From Rhabdothermincola sp037478855 (GTDB lineage Bacteria > Actinomycetota > Acidimicrobiia > Acidimicrobiales > Acidimicrobilacustridaceae): DNA of 64,000 nucleotides. Location: the NCBI GenBank assembly GCA_037478855.1, contig JBBFLY010000001.1, positions 1 through 64,000 of the forward strand. Reading direction: 5' to 3'. The notes under the pieces are model-generated. The model was not told the DNA's origin. It worked only from the letters and a program-made list of their open reading frames with translations, and did no database searches. The position numbers were made by a program, and so were the translations under genes. Each line of letters starts with the position of its first letter. Within the stretch, counting starts at the first letter, position 1. Of this stretch, positions 51,395 through 61,115 are shown piece after piece.

Positions 51395-52263
51395 CCGCCG
51401 GGTCGGGCGCCGGGCTCGACCTGGCCCGGTTCGACGAGGTCTGTGCGGTGGTGCGCGCCCGGGTCCCCTACCTCGGCTGTGAGCTGCTGGAAGAGGCGTC
51501 GACTCGGGACGGTTGGATCCGCCTGTCCACGCTCGGAGACGACCCGGAGCTGCTCGTCGAGCTGGTGCGGAGCACCGGAAGCGCACGCGGTGCCCCCTCC
51601 GATCAGGTGGCGGCGTCGCTGTTCGTGCAGGCGCTCGCCTTCCGGGCCCCCAGCGTGGCGATCGCCGCGTGGGCACTCGGCCTGCCCGTCGTCACCCTCG
51701 ACCCGGCCCTGGTCGCCGTTCGGCTCAGACGGAGCCGACCCGCAGTGCTCGGCGTGCTCACCACGGAGCTGACCCGTCACGACGTGACCACGCTGGCGCC
51801 GGCGGTGCTCGATGGTCTGCTCGCACCGGTGCTGTCGGCCCTGCGCGGCCAGATCCGCATCGGCAGCCGTCTGCTGTGGTCGAACGTCGCCGCGTCGGTC
51901 GCGGCGCTCATGCGGGCCACCGAGGACGTCGGACCCGTCGGGGATCCGGCGGTGCGACGTCGGGGGCACCAGCTGGTGGCCGCCGACGCCCGGCTCGCCG
52001 CACAGGGCGAGTGGGAGACCCTCCAGGCGGGAGGTGCGACTGGCTGGTACTGGAACCGGACCGCGTGCTGTCTGTGGTACCGCACCACAGAGTCCGCAGG
52101 TCGCCGCTGTGAGGACTGCAGCCTCACGGATCGCGAGGAGCGCACCGCTCGCCGGCTCGCGCAGCTGACACCGGCACAACCGGCACAACCGGCACAACCC
52201 GGACACCCCGCGCGACCCGGGCAACCCGCGCCGCACGCGCAACCGGAAGCGGGGTCGGCGTGA
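51391..52263 (+). CDS. FhuF-like (2Fe-2S) protein in the cobalamin operon
   Basis: The 290-residue protein (GTG start, 4-base overlaps on both sides) ends its folded part with C226-C227-x12-C240-x2-C243, close to the CC-x10-C-x2-C cluster motif of the ferric-siderophore reductase FhuF. The preceding helical region (SDQVAASLFVQALAFRAPSV, AAWALGLPVVTLDPALVAVR) fits the FhuF/IucA-C family. No siderophore genes are near. Its place between cobQ and cobN and upstream of cobO suggests a redox job in cobalamin synthesis, for instance making Co(I) corrinoid for CobO; this is inference. The C-terminus is a Pro/Ala/Gln repeat. Confidence 0.75.
   Translation: MTAGSGAGLDLARFDEVCAVVRARVPYLGCELLEEASTRDGWIRLSTLGDDPELLVELVRSTGSARGAPSDQVAASLFVQALAFRAPSVAIAAWALGLPVVTLDPALVAVRLRRSRPAVLGVLTTELTRHDVTTLAPAVLDGLLAPVLSALRGQIRIGSRLLWSNVAASVAALMRATEDVGPVGDPAVRRRGHQLVAADARLAAQGEWETLQAGGATGWYWNRTACCLWYRTTESAGRRCEDCSLTDREERTARRLAQLTPAQPAQPAQPGHPARPGQPAPHAQPEAGSA
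52171..52197 (+). repeat. Three tandem copies of CCGGCACAA
   Basis: Exact 9-base copies at 52171, 52180 and 52189 encode the P-A-Q repeats of the FhuF-like protein tail; degenerate copies continue to about 52250. Confidence 0.85.
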
Positions 52264-55200
52264 TCCTCTACGTCACCAACGTCGACACCGAGGTTCTCGC
52301 CCTGCGGATCGCCATCGAGGGTCTGCCGGACGCCTTCCCCCCGGTGCGCGCGACCCAGCCGTGGCGCTTCGACGACGCCCTCGACCTCGAAGGGTTGCGC
52401 TGCGTGATCGTGCGGCTCCTCGGTGGCCGGCGGGCGTGGGAGCAGGGCTTCGATCAGCTGCGGGAGCGCTGCGCCCGCTCGCGGGTCCCGCTGCTCGCGT
52501 TCGGTGGCGAGGCGGTCCCCGATCTGGAGCTCGCCGGGTACTCGACGGTTCCCGGGTCGGTGCACGCCGAGGCGTTCCGCTACCTCGTGCAGGGCGGCCC
52601 GTCGAACCTCGAGCAGCTCCTCCGCTTCGTCGCGAACCGGGTGCTCGGCCTGCCCGTGACCTTCGAGGCACCGGTCGAGATCCCCGCCCAGGGCATCTGG
52701 CGCCGCAGCGAACCCTTCCACGACGGCAGACCCCGGGTGGGGGTCGTGTTCTACCGGGCGCATCTGGTGGCGGGGAACACCCGCTTCATCGACGATCTCG
52801 TCGATCAGCTCGAGCGGCGCGGCGCGGCGGTGGTCGCGATGTGGTGCTACTCGTTCCGCTCGGAAGCGGCCGAGCCGGTGCTGCGAGAGCTGCGCGACCA
52901 CGACATCGAGGTGCTCGTCACCACCGTGCTCGCCTCGGGCGGGGCCAGCGCGGGCGCCGGGGTGGTGGGCGGTGCCGCCGACGCGGATGGGGACGGCTGG
53001 GATGTGAGCGGGCTCGCGGCGCTCGACGTGCCGATCCTGCACGTGCCCTCGTCGGGGCAGACCAGCGAGCAGTGGCTCGACAACCCGAACGGACTCGGCC
53101 CCTACGACGCCACCGCGGGGGTGGCGATCCCCGAGATGGACGGGCGGATCATCGGCCCGGTCTTCGCCTTCAACGAGGTGGTTGACGACGGCGTCGAGCT
53201 GGGCAACGAGGTGCGGGCCTATCGCAGCGTCGCGGACCGGCTGGAGCGGGTGGCGGGGCTGGCGTGCCGGCTCGCCCGGCTGCGGCGGACGCCACCGGCC
53301 GAGCGTCGGGTCGCGGTGCTGCTCTCGGCGTACCCGAGCCGTCGCTCACGTCTGGGGAACGCGGTGGGGCTCGACACGCCCGCCTCGGCGGTCCGACTCC
53401 TCGAGGCGCTCGCGCAGGCGGGCTACCGGGTGGAGCCGGTCGTCACCGACCCCGACGCGCTCATGGCCACCCTCGAGGCGGGGTTCACCTACGACGAGGC
53501 GACGCTCAGTCGGCGTGAGATCGACCTGGCCGTCGGGTCGCTGAGCGCGGGGGAGTACCTGCGCTGGTTCGCGACCCTGCCCGACGACGCGCGCCGCGAG
53601 GTCGAGTCGGCGTGGGGACCGGCACCCGGGGTGCATCGGGTGCACGACGGACGCCTGATGTTCAGCGGGGTGGAGCTGGGCAACGTCTTGGTGGCGATCC
53701 AGCCGCCGCGGGGGTACGGGGACGACCCGGTCGCCGTCTACCACTCGCCGGGACTTCCGCCCACCCACCACTACCTGGCCTTCTACCGCTGGCTGGATCA
53801 GGTCTGGGGAGCTGACGCGATCGTGCACCTCGGCAAGCACGGCACCTTGGAGTGGTTGCCGGGCAAGCCGTTGGCGTTGAGCGCGTCGTGCTGGCCGGAC
53901 GTCGCGATCGGGGAGGTGCCGCTGTTCTACCCGTTCCTGGTCAACGATCCAGGTGAGGGCATCCAGGCGAAGCGCCGGGCGCACGCAGTGATCATCGACC
54001 ACCTCCCGCCTCCGCAGACCCGGGCCGACACCTACGACGAGCTGGCCCGCCTCGAGCAGCTCCTCGATGAGCACAGCCAGCTGCAGACGCTGGACCCCGC
54101 GAAGCTGCCGGCGTTGCGGGAGCGCATCTGGAAGACGTTGACCGAGGCCAGGTTGGATCGTGATCTCGGCCTGGACGCGCCGCCGGGTGACGACGAGTTC
54201 GACGACGTGCTCGTCGAGGTGGACGGCTACCTGTGCGGGCTGAAGGACGCGCAGATCAGAGGTGGCCTCCACGTGCTCGGCGAGACGCCGACAGGTGAGA
54301 CGCTCATCGACTTGGTGCTGGCGGTGACCCGGCTCGACAACGGGTCGGTGCCGTCGTTGCGCTCCACGGTCGCCGCGGAGCTCGGCGTCGACCCGCACGA
54401 TCCGGCTGCGCTTGATCAGATCGAGGCGCGGTGCCGGCAGCTGGTGGAGGAGGCCGCGGCCCACGGCTGGCGGCCCGACGGTGACAACCCGACGTTGCGC
54501 TGGGTCTGCGAGCGTCTGGTGCCCGACCTGAGACGGTCGGGCGATGAGATCACGAACCTGCTCGCGGGCCTCGACGGTCGCTACGTGCCCGCCGGGCCGA
54601 GCGGCACCCTCACCCGGGGTGGGGCGCACGTGCTGCCCACGGGGCGGAACTTCTATGGGCTCGATCCGAAGGCCCTGCCCACCCGGCTCTCTTGGCAGGT
54701 GGGGGAGCGGATGGCCGACGAGGTGCTCGCACGCCACCTCGCCGAGACCGGCTCGTACCCCCGCTCCGTCGGGCTGGTCGTGTGGGGTACCGCGATCCTG
54801 CGCACGCAGGGCGACGACATCGCCGAAGCCCTCGCGCTGCTCGGGGTGCGCCCGTGCTGGGAGGACCGGTCGCGCCGGGTGGTCGGGCTGGAGCCGATCC
54901 CGCTTGCGGAGCTGGGTCGGCCGCGCGTCGACGTGACGCTGCGGATCAGCGGCTTCTTCCGCGACGCCTTCCCTCACCTGGTGGCGATGATCGATGACGC
55001 GGTGCGGCTGGTCGCGGGGCTGGACGAGCCCCCCGAGTGCAACTTCGTGCGGGCCAACGGGATCGAGGACGCCCGGGTGTTCGGTCCCGCGCCGGGAGCC
55101 TACGGCGCAGGGATCCTCGACGCGATCGAGTCGGGGGCGTGGCGCGACGAGGGGGATCTGGCCGCCATCTATCTCAAGTGGTCGGGGTGGCGGTACGGAC

Positions 55201-55787
55201 GCGACGCCTACGGCGTGGCCGACGAGGAGGCGATGCGCCGGAGGTTCGCGCTCATCGACGTCGCGGTGAAGAACCAGGACAACCGCGAGCACGACGTGTT
55301 CGACTCGGCGGACTACCTGGCTGATCACGGCGGGATGATCGCCAGCATCCGGGCGCTGACCGGCGCGGAGCCCCGCGGCTGGCTCGGTGACTCGTCCGAT
55401 CCGGCTCGCCCGGTCGTGCGTTCGCTTGCTGAGGAGGCCGCCCGCGTGGTGCGGACCCGGGTGGTCAACCCGAAGTGGATCGAGGCGATGCGCCGGCACG
55501 GCTACAAGGGCGCGGCGGAGCTGGCAGCCACGGTCGACTGCCTGTTCGGCTACGACGCCACCACACGGGTCGTGGACGACTGGATGTACGAGCGGGTGAG
55601 CGCCGCGTACGTGAAGGACCCGTCGATGCGCGAGTTCTTCCGGCGCTCGAACCCCGCGGCGCTGGCGTCGATCGCGCAGCGCCTGCTGGAAGCGGCCGAG
55701 CGCGGGATGTGGGACGCAGCGGAGGCGACGCTCGAGGACCTGCGCCACGCGGTCTGGGAGGCCGAGGGCTGGGAGGAGCTGCGATGA
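52260..55787 (+). CDS. cobN: Cobaltochelatase subunit CobN
   Basis: The 1175-residue large subunit binds hydrogenobyrinic a,c-diamide and inserts Co2+ with ATP-driven partners. It has the ChlH/CobN architecture: VGVVFYRAHLVAGNTRFIDD, PSSGQTSEQWLDNPNGLGP, VHLGKHGTLEWLPGKPLALS, PFLVNDPGEGIQAKRRAHAV and a C-terminal KVKDP-like ATP-dependent region. Length is close to family normal. The GTG overlaps the upstream stop and the stop overlaps the ChlI-ChlD gene, as expected for complex partners. Confidence 0.96.
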   Translation: MILYVTNVDTEVLALRIAIEGLPDAFPPVRATQPWRFDDALDLEGLRCVIVRLLGGRRAWEQGFDQLRERCARSRVPLLAFGGEAVPDLELAGYSTVPGSVHAEAFRYLVQGGPSNLEQLLRFVANRVLGLPVTFEAPVEIPAQGIWRRSEPFHDGRPRVGVVFYRAHLVAGNTRFIDDLVDQLERRGAAVVAMWCYSFRSEAAEPVLRELRDHDIEVLVTTVLASGGASAGAGVVGGAADADGDGWDVSGLAALDVPILHVPSSGQTSEQWLDNPNGLGPYDATAGVAIPEMDGRIIGPVFAFNEVVDDGVELGNEVRAYRSVADRLERVAGLACRLARLRRTPPAERRVAVLLSAYPSRRSRLGNAVGLDTPASAVRLLEALAQAGYRVEPVVTDPDALMATLEAGFTYDEATLSRREIDLAVGSLSAGEYLRWFATLPDDARREVESAWGPAPGVHRVHDGRLMFSGVELGNVLVAIQPPRGYGDDPVAVYHSPGLPPTHHYLAFYRWLDQVWGADAIVHLGKHGTLEWLPGKPLALSASCWPDVAIGEVPLFYPFLVNDPGEGIQAKRRAHAVIIDHLPPPQTRADTYDELARLEQLLDEHSQLQTLDPAKLPALRERIWKTLTEARLDRDLGLDAPPGDDEFDDVLVEVDGYLCGLKDAQIRGGLHVLGETPTGETLIDLVLAVTRLDNGSVPSLRSTVAAELGVDPHDPAALDQIEARCRQLVEEAAAHGWRPDGDNPTLRWVCERLVPDLRRSGDEITNLLAGLDGRYVPAGPSGTLTRGGAHVLPTGRNFYGLDPKALPTRLSWQVGERMADEVLARHLAETGSYPRSVGLVVWGTAILRTQGDDIAEALALLGVRPCWEDRSRRVVGLEPIPLAELGRPRVDVTLRISGFFRDAFPHLVAMIDDAVRLVAGLDEPPECNFVRANGIEDARVFGPAPGAYGAGILDAIESGAWRDEGDLAAIYLKWSGWRYGRDAYGVADEEAMRRRFALIDVAVKNQDNREHDVFDSADYLADHGGMIASIRALTGAEPRGWLGDSSDPARPVVRSLAEEAARVVRTRVVNPKWIEAMRRHGYKGAAELAATVDCLFGYDATTRVVDDWMYERVSAAYVKDPSMREFFRRSNPAALASIAQRLLEAAERGMWDAAEATLEDLRHAVWEAEGWEELR

Positions 55788-57751
55788 GCACACCGCTGCC
55801 GTTCACCGCGGTGGTGGGACAGGACCGGGCGAAGACCGCCCTGCTGCTCGCCGCGGTCGATCCGCGTCTGGGTGGTGTGCTCCTGCGCGGGGACAAGGGC
55901 TCGGCGAAGACCACCCTGGCCCGGGGGTTGGCGGCGTTGCTCCCCGGTGACGCCCCCTTCGTGGAGCTCCCTCTCGGCGCCGGTGAGGATCGGGTGCTCG
56001 GTTCGCTCGATCTGCGCGCGCTGCTCACCGAGGGGACGCCGACGTTCAGGCCCGGTCTGCTCGCGTCGGCGCACGACGGGGTGCTCTACGTCGATGAGAT
56101 CAACCTGTTGGCCGACCATCTGGTCGACGCGCTGTTGGACGTGGCGGTGTCGGGTGTGAACCGGGTCGAGCGCGACGGGCTCTCTCACGCGCACCCGGCC
56201 CGCTTCGTGCTCATCGCGTCGATGAACCCGGAGGAGGGTGAGCTGCGGCCGCAGCTGTTGGATCGCTTCGGGCTGTCGGTCGAGGTGCGCGCACCGGCGG
56301 ACGTTTCGGACCGGGTGGAGGCGGTGCGCCGCCAGCTCGCCTTCGAGCGTGAGGGCGTCTCGGACGCGATGGTCGCTGACGCGGCCGACCTGCGACGCCG
56401 TGTGGAGTCGGCGCGCCGGGCTGAGGTGCGTGTGGACGACGATCTGCTGCGGGTGGCCAGCTCGGTCGCGGTGGCGGTCGGTGCGGAGGGGTTGCGGGCG
56501 GATCTCATGCTGGTGCGTGCGGCACGGGCGCATGCGGCGCTGGGCGGTCGGCCAGCAGCGGAGCTGGGTGATCTGCGGGCGGTCGCCGAGCTGGTGCTGG
56601 GCCACCGCCGTCGTCGACGTCCCTTCGAGGAGCCCGGCATCGACCGTGAGGTGCTGGAGGAGGCGTTCGCCGGCGCGCTGGAGGACGGGTCGGTTCGGGG
56701 TGGTTCGGCCGGGACCGGTCGCGAGTCGGGCCCCGGGTCGGGCTCCGGGTCGGAGGCGGAAGCCGGGTCGGAGGTGACGCTCGAGTCGGGGGAGGCGGGT
56801 GCGCCTCAGGGCGCGGCGCGCCGAGGTGCTCCGACGAAGGGCGCGCTGGCGGACGACGCGGTGCCGGAGGGTGCTGCCCTGGATGGTGCTGCCCCGGGAG
56901 GTCGGGTCGATCGTCCAAGCGGAGATCGGCCCACAGAGGTCACCTTGCCCGTCCGTGGCACAGGTCGCCCGGGTTCCTCGACCCTTTCGGCCCCCTCGGG
57001 GCGGGCCGCCGTGGCTCCCGCGGGTCGGCGTGGGCGTCGGGTCACGTCAGTCCCCTTCGAGGCCGACCTGCCGGTGGATCCGGTCGGCTCGGCGGTGGCG
57101 CTGGCCGGCAGGCGAGCGGCGGTCGGCCGTTCCGACGCCGCGGTGACCGCAGAGGACCTGCGCGGGGTGCGCCGGGAGCAGGCTGTCGGTGCGCTCGTGG
57201 TGTTCGTGGTGGACGCCAGCGGCTCCATGGGTGTCGAGCACCGGATGGCCGGCACGAAGGCCGCGGTGTTCGGGCTGCTCGCGGACGCATACCGCCACCG
57301 TTGCCGGGTGGCGCTGGTCGCGTTCCGCGGCGAGGGCGCACAGACCGTCCTGCGCCCGACCGGTTCGGTCGAGGTGGCTCGAGCGCGGCTGGCGGACCTG
57401 GCGACGGGTGGCGCGTCACCGATCGACGCGGGGCTTCGCGAGGCGGCGATGCTCGCGGACCGTGCCTCGCCCGGGACGCCGGTCGTGGTGGTGGTGGTGA
57501 CCGATGGGCGTGCTACCGCCGTCGGTGCCGACCCCAGGCAGGTGTTCGAGCGGGCGGTGGAGGTCGCTCGGTCGCTTCGTCGTCGCGGCGTCGAGGTCGT
57601 GGTCGTCGACAGCGAGCGGGGCCCGGGCCGGCTGGGGTTGGCCCGCCGCCTGGCGGACGTGGCGGGCGCGGTGGCGATCGACTTGGAGGAGCTCGCCAGC
57701 AGCGATCCCCTCACGACCCTCATCCCTGACCCGGAGGTGCGCCGTGCCTGA
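55784..57751 (+). CDS. ChlI-ChlD-type ATPase subunit of the cobaltochelatase (fused)
   Basis: The 655-residue protein fuses both motor subunits. Residues 1-300 are a ChlI-like AAA+ ATPase (FTAVVGQDRAKTALLLAAVD, Walker A GDKGSAKTT, Walker B VLYVDEINLL). Residues about 310-450 are an acidic, Gly/Ala/Pro-rich linker. Residues about 460-655 are a VWA domain with the MIDAS motif DASGSMG and a TDGRAT segment. In actinobacteria this protein stands in for CobS/CobT chelatase subunits beside CobN. ATG overlaps the cobN stop. Confidence 0.93.
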   Translation: MSTPLPFTAVVGQDRAKTALLLAAVDPRLGGVLLRGDKGSAKTTLARGLAALLPGDAPFVELPLGAGEDRVLGSLDLRALLTEGTPTFRPGLLASAHDGVLYVDEINLLADHLVDALLDVAVSGVNRVERDGLSHAHPARFVLIASMNPEEGELRPQLLDRFGLSVEVRAPADVSDRVEAVRRQLAFEREGVSDAMVADAADLRRRVESARRAEVRVDDDLLRVASSVAVAVGAEGLRADLMLVRAARAHAALGGRPAAELGDLRAVAELVLGHRRRRRPFEEPGIDREVLEEAFAGALEDGSVRGGSAGTGRESGPGSGSGSEAEAGSEVTLESGEAGAPQGAARRGAPTKGALADDAVPEGAALDGAAPGGRVDRPSGDRPTEVTLPVRGTGRPGSSTLSAPSGRAAVAPAGRRGRRVTSVPFEADLPVDPVGSAVALAGRRAAVGRSDAAVTAEDLRGVRREQAVGALVVFVVDASGSMGVEHRMAGTKAAVFGLLADAYRHRCRVALVAFRGEGAQTVLRPTGSVEVARARLADLATGGASPIDAGLREAAMLADRASPGTPVVVVVVTDGRATAVGADPRQVFERAVEVARSLRRRGVEVVVVDSERGPGRLGLARRLADVAGAVAIDLEELASSDPLTTLIPDPEVRRA

Positions 57752-58322
57752 ACGTGACCCCGAGGAGATCCCGACCGACGATCCCCGCCCCGGCGGACTC
57801 CGTCGCGCCCGGTCGCTGGTGTTGGTGAACACCGGTCCGGGCAAGGGGAAGACGTCCGCGGCCATGGGCGTGGTGCTGCGCGCGCTGGCCCGGGAGTGGC
57901 GGGTGGCGGTGGTGCAGTTCCTCAAGTCGGGTCGCTGGCACACAGGCGAGGAGAAGATGTGCCGCCAGCTCGGCGTGGACTGGTGGGCGGAGGGTGAGGG
58001 GTTCACCTGGGACTCGGAGGACCTCGACCTCGACCGCGCGGTGGCCGCCGGTGCGTGGGCACACGCCCGCTCGCTGATTGTGGCGGGCGACCATCGGTTG
58101 GTCGTGCTCGACGAGATCACCTATCCCATGAACTGGGGCTGGATCGACACCGAGGAGGTGGTGGACACGATCCGGGAGCGGCCGGCGCACGTCAGCGTGG
58201 TGGCGACGGGGCGCAACGCGCCGGCGGCGCTGATCGACGTGGCCGACACGGTGGCCGAGATCGGCGACGTCAAGCACGCGTACCGTGCGGGCATCCGGGC
58301 GATGCGGGGCATCGACTACTAG
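57744..58322 (+). CDS. cobO: Corrinoid adenosyltransferase (BtuR/CobO)
   Basis: The 192-residue enzyme transfers adenosyl from ATP to Co(I) corrinoid. The P-loop variant NTGPGKGKTSAAMG (about residues 29-42), VAVVQFLKSGRWHTGE, LVVLDEITYPMNWGW and the TGRNAPAALIDVADTVAEIG end are diagnostic. The GTG lies 8 bases inside the upstream gene. It is the last gene of the riboswitch operon. Confidence 0.95.
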   Translation: MPERDPEEIPTDDPRPGGLRRARSLVLVNTGPGKGKTSAAMGVVLRALAREWRVAVVQFLKSGRWHTGEEKMCRQLGVDWWAEGEGFTWDSEDLDLDRAVAAGAWAHARSLIVAGDHRLVVLDEITYPMNWGWIDTEEVVDTIRERPAHVSVVATGRNAPAALIDVADTVAEIGDVKHAYRAGIRAMRGIDY

Positions 58323-58390
58323 CCCGGACCTGGTGCCCACCGACGCACCTTCCCCGACCCTCTGACTCGCCCGTGCGGCGCGGGGGTGAC

Positions 58391-58775
<385 letters not shown>

Positions 58776-58922
58776 TGGTCCATTCTGCCATCGGGACACG
58801 GCCAGCGTGCGCGCCCCGATGGCGAGCTCGCGCTGGTCGCCCCGCACCGATCGCACGGACCTACGACCCGCTACCGGTGCGCGACGCAGGGAGCGTGGCC
58901 GCCGTCCGGCCGTCTGAACCCG

Positions 58923-59795
58923 TCACCGGGCGGTCGTCGCGGTGGTCTTCTCGGTCGTGGTCGTCTCCTGCTCAGGCATGGGCTCGATCGACCCCGCCCC
59001 CACGAAGCCCTTGTCGTTGATGTGCCCGCGCCGCGGCATGAACGGATACGGCACCTGGGGCTGCCGTTGCACGCCGTAGAGCACCGCCATGTGGCGGGCT
59101 TCGACGCCACCGATGCTCATGACCGCCTCGCGCAGCTCAGCGGTGGTGAGCAGCTCGGTGGCGAACACGTAGGTCTGCGCGGCCGTCGTCTCCAGCTGCA
59201 ACCCGAGCGCCACGACGGAGTCCTCGTCGGTCAAGCCCGCGACCGCGGGCGCGACGACCTTCTCCTGCAGGTAGCTGTTGGCCTGGTCGTAGGGTGTGCC
59301 ACCGCTGTCCTCGGTCGCCCTGGCGAGCAGGTCTGCGTGATCGCGGTGCTGCTGCTGGAACACCCGGATGGCGTCTGCGACCGCGGCGGTGGTCACCAGC
59401 CCCGAGTCGAGCGCCGTCTGGTAGGTGTCGACCGCGAGCACCTCGATCGACTGGGCGGTGCGCAGCAGGTTCACGTTCAGCTCCTGGCCCCGGTCGTAGA
59501 CCTCGGCCGACATCCCCGGCACGCTGCTTGGTGTCGTGCCGGTGACGGGGATCTGCTTCTTTGCGCTCTTGCCGCAGGCCGCGAGCACCGCGGAGAACGC
59601 GACCGTGGCACCACCCAGGCGCAGGAACCCCCGACGGTCGGGCAGGCCGAGCAGCGCGGCCTTGCTCTGCGGGGAGGCGTCGCCGTCAGGGTCGAAGACC
59701 CGCTTGAGCGCCTCGCGCATGCGGGGCATCGCCTCAGCGTGCTCGCGCTGCGAGGAGGCGAGCTGGCGGCGCACCTCATCTCGGCTGAGCTCCAT
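58923..59795 (-). CDS. Tat-exported ferritin-like lipoprotein
   Basis: The 290-residue protein has an internal export signal: R54-R55 in RRGFLRLGG followed by a hydrophobic run and lipobox LAAC74. The N-terminal 50 residues before the signal are unusual in length. The mature part is a Ferritin_2/DUF4439-like four-helix domain with metal-type residues (EVLAVDTYQTAL, HRDHADLLARA, QLETTAAQTYVF, EARHMAVLYG). It ends in a Thr/Glu-rich tail. Function unknown; iron or redox handling outside the membrane is plausible. Confidence 0.8.
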   Translation of the reverse strand: MELSRDEVRRQLASSQREHAEAMPRMREALKRVFDPDGDASPQSKAALLGLPDRRGFLRLGGATVAFSAVLAACGKSAKKQIPVTGTTPSSVPGMSAEVYDRGQELNVNLLRTAQSIEVLAVDTYQTALDSGLVTTAAVADAIRVFQQQHRDHADLLARATEDSGGTPYDQANSYLQEKVVAPAVAGLTDEDSVVALGLQLETTAAQTYVFATELLTTAELREAVMSIGGVEARHMAVLYGVQRQPQVPYPFMPRRGHINDKGFVGAGSIEPMPEQETTTTEKTTATTAR

Positions 59796-59820
59796 CGTCA
59801 CTCCTCTCTCGGTCCCGGGA

Positions 59821-60564
59821 TCAGCCGGCGTAGTCGAACGCGTCGGTGGTGGTCTGGAAGGCAGGCATCCAGTCGGTCGTCGGAAGCTCCAGCAGCTGGC
59901 CGAGCGCGACCGCGTGCTGCCCCTCGATCGGCATGATGCTCGCTGCGGCTCCGGCGGCCGTCGGCGACTCCAGCTGCCCCAGTGCGCGCAGGTAGGTGGC
60001 GGCCGCCCGCTCCTCGATCGAGTAGAGCACCCGCAGCAGCGCCTTTGAGTCGGACGCACCGGCGAGCTGCGGTTGCACCGAGGCCACCACACGGGGGTTC
60101 GGCGAGCTGGTGGAGGCATCCTTCTCGCCGGCAAGGACCGCCAGCGCGTCCGCGTGGTCACCGTGGTGGCCGGCGAAGGTCCGGCAGAGCTCGGCTTCGG
60201 CGGGGCTGAGCAGCCGGGTCTGAACCGCCAGCTCGTAGGCCGCCCGGGCCGCCAGCTCCAGCCCGATCGCGAACCCGGCGATCGTGAGATCGACCTCGGG
60301 GAGCTCTTCGCCGGCACCCGCGGTCGAACCGGCTTCCTGTGCTTCGGCGGCGTTCGCGGCAGGTGCAAGCACCGCGGCCGACACGGCGGCCGCGCCGAGC
60401 GTCGCCACGCCTCCCAACCCGAGGCGGCGGACGAAGCGGCGGCGCGACTCGTCGACCGCTGCGGAACGGGCACCGAAGTGCAGCTCGCCGAGGTCGTCGG
60501 CGATCGTCCGCATCGCTTCCCGGTGCTGCTCGTCAACCTGCTCCACCAGACGGCGGATGCTCAT
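59821..60564 (-). CDS. Tat-exported ferritin-like protein
   Basis: The 247-residue protein has a Tat signal (RRRFVRRLGLGG at about 41-52) with a cleavage-type ANA near residue 72, again after a 40-residue N-terminal extension. The mature domain is ferritin-like with LELAARAAYELAV, HHGDHADALAVL, SIEERAAATYLRAL and GQHAVALGQLLEL. It is a paralogue of the downstream protein, 25 bases away, but lacks a lipobox, so one partner is tethered and the other free. Confidence 0.8.
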   Translation of the reverse strand: MSIRRLVEQVDEQHREAMRTIADDLGELHFGARSAAVDESRRRFVRRLGLGGVATLGAAAVSAAVLAPAANAAEAQEAGSTAGAGEELPEVDLTIAGFAIGLELAARAAYELAVQTRLLSPAEAELCRTFAGHHGDHADALAVLAGEKDASTSSPNPRVVASVQPQLAGASDSKALLRVLYSIEERAAATYLRALGQLESPTAAGAAASIMPIEGQHAVALGQLLELPTTDWMPAFQTTTDAFDYAG

Positions 60565-60603
60565 CTCGTGTCGTCCTTCCCCTCTCGGGGCGCCGTGCCG
60601 TCC

Positions 60604-61095
60604 TCAGCGGACGTCGATGGTGCCCTTCATGTAGTTGTGGATCTTGCAGAAGTACGGATAGGTACCGGGTCTGTTGAAGGTCTGTGTGAAACCCTGAGCT
60701 TTGCCGATCTCGCCCGAGTCGAGCACATTCGGCAGGGTCGAGACGATTCGGTGCTCCACGTCGTCGTGGTTCACCCAGGTCACCGCGATGCCCCGGGTGA
60801 CCTCCAGGTGCTTGGGGACGAAGCGATGGTCGGTGATCTCGACCGTGGCCCCGGATCCGACGGTGGGGGTGGCGGTCGTGTCCGGCGGTGTCGGTGCAGG
60901 ATCGGTGCTTGCGGCCGCGCCGGCGGTGGTGGATGACACGGTCGTGGTCGTTCGGCCCGCGCCCGCCGGGGTCGAGCTCGAGCTGCTCGCGCACCCGGCC
61001 AGCAGGGCCGTCACCGCGGCGGCGATGGCCAGCAGGCCACGGGTGGGGCGCCGCTGGCTCGCCCGTCGCACCGCAGGCACGGTCGTGATGCTCAT
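60604..61095 (-). CDS. Type I copper (cupredoxin) lipoprotein
   Basis: The 163-residue protein has a lipobox LLAGC35, a Ser/Thr/Pro linker and a plastocyanin-like domain (about 82-163). The copper ligands are H115 in VEHRIVS, C150, H153 and M156 in YFCKIHNYMKG, a complete type I site. It should be an electron carrier on the outer membrane face. It lies 39 bases upstream of the ferritin-like pair in the same direction, which suggests they share a redox role. Confidence 0.9.
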   Translation of the reverse strand: MSITTVPAVRRASQRRPTRGLLAIAAAVTALLAGCASSSSSTPAGAGRTTTTVSSTTAGAAASTDPAPTPPDTTATPTVGSGATVEITDHRFVPKHLEVTRGIAVTWVNHDDVEHRIVSTLPNVLDSGEIGKAQGFTQTFNRPGTYPYFCKIHNYMKGTIDVR

Positions 61096-61115
61096 CGCCG
61101 CTGCCGCACCCCGGC

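Noticed and set aside
53346..55793. 815-residue open frame opposite cobN
   Set aside because: It is a mirror of the cobN codons with low-complexity His/Arg/Val content and no recognisable domain.
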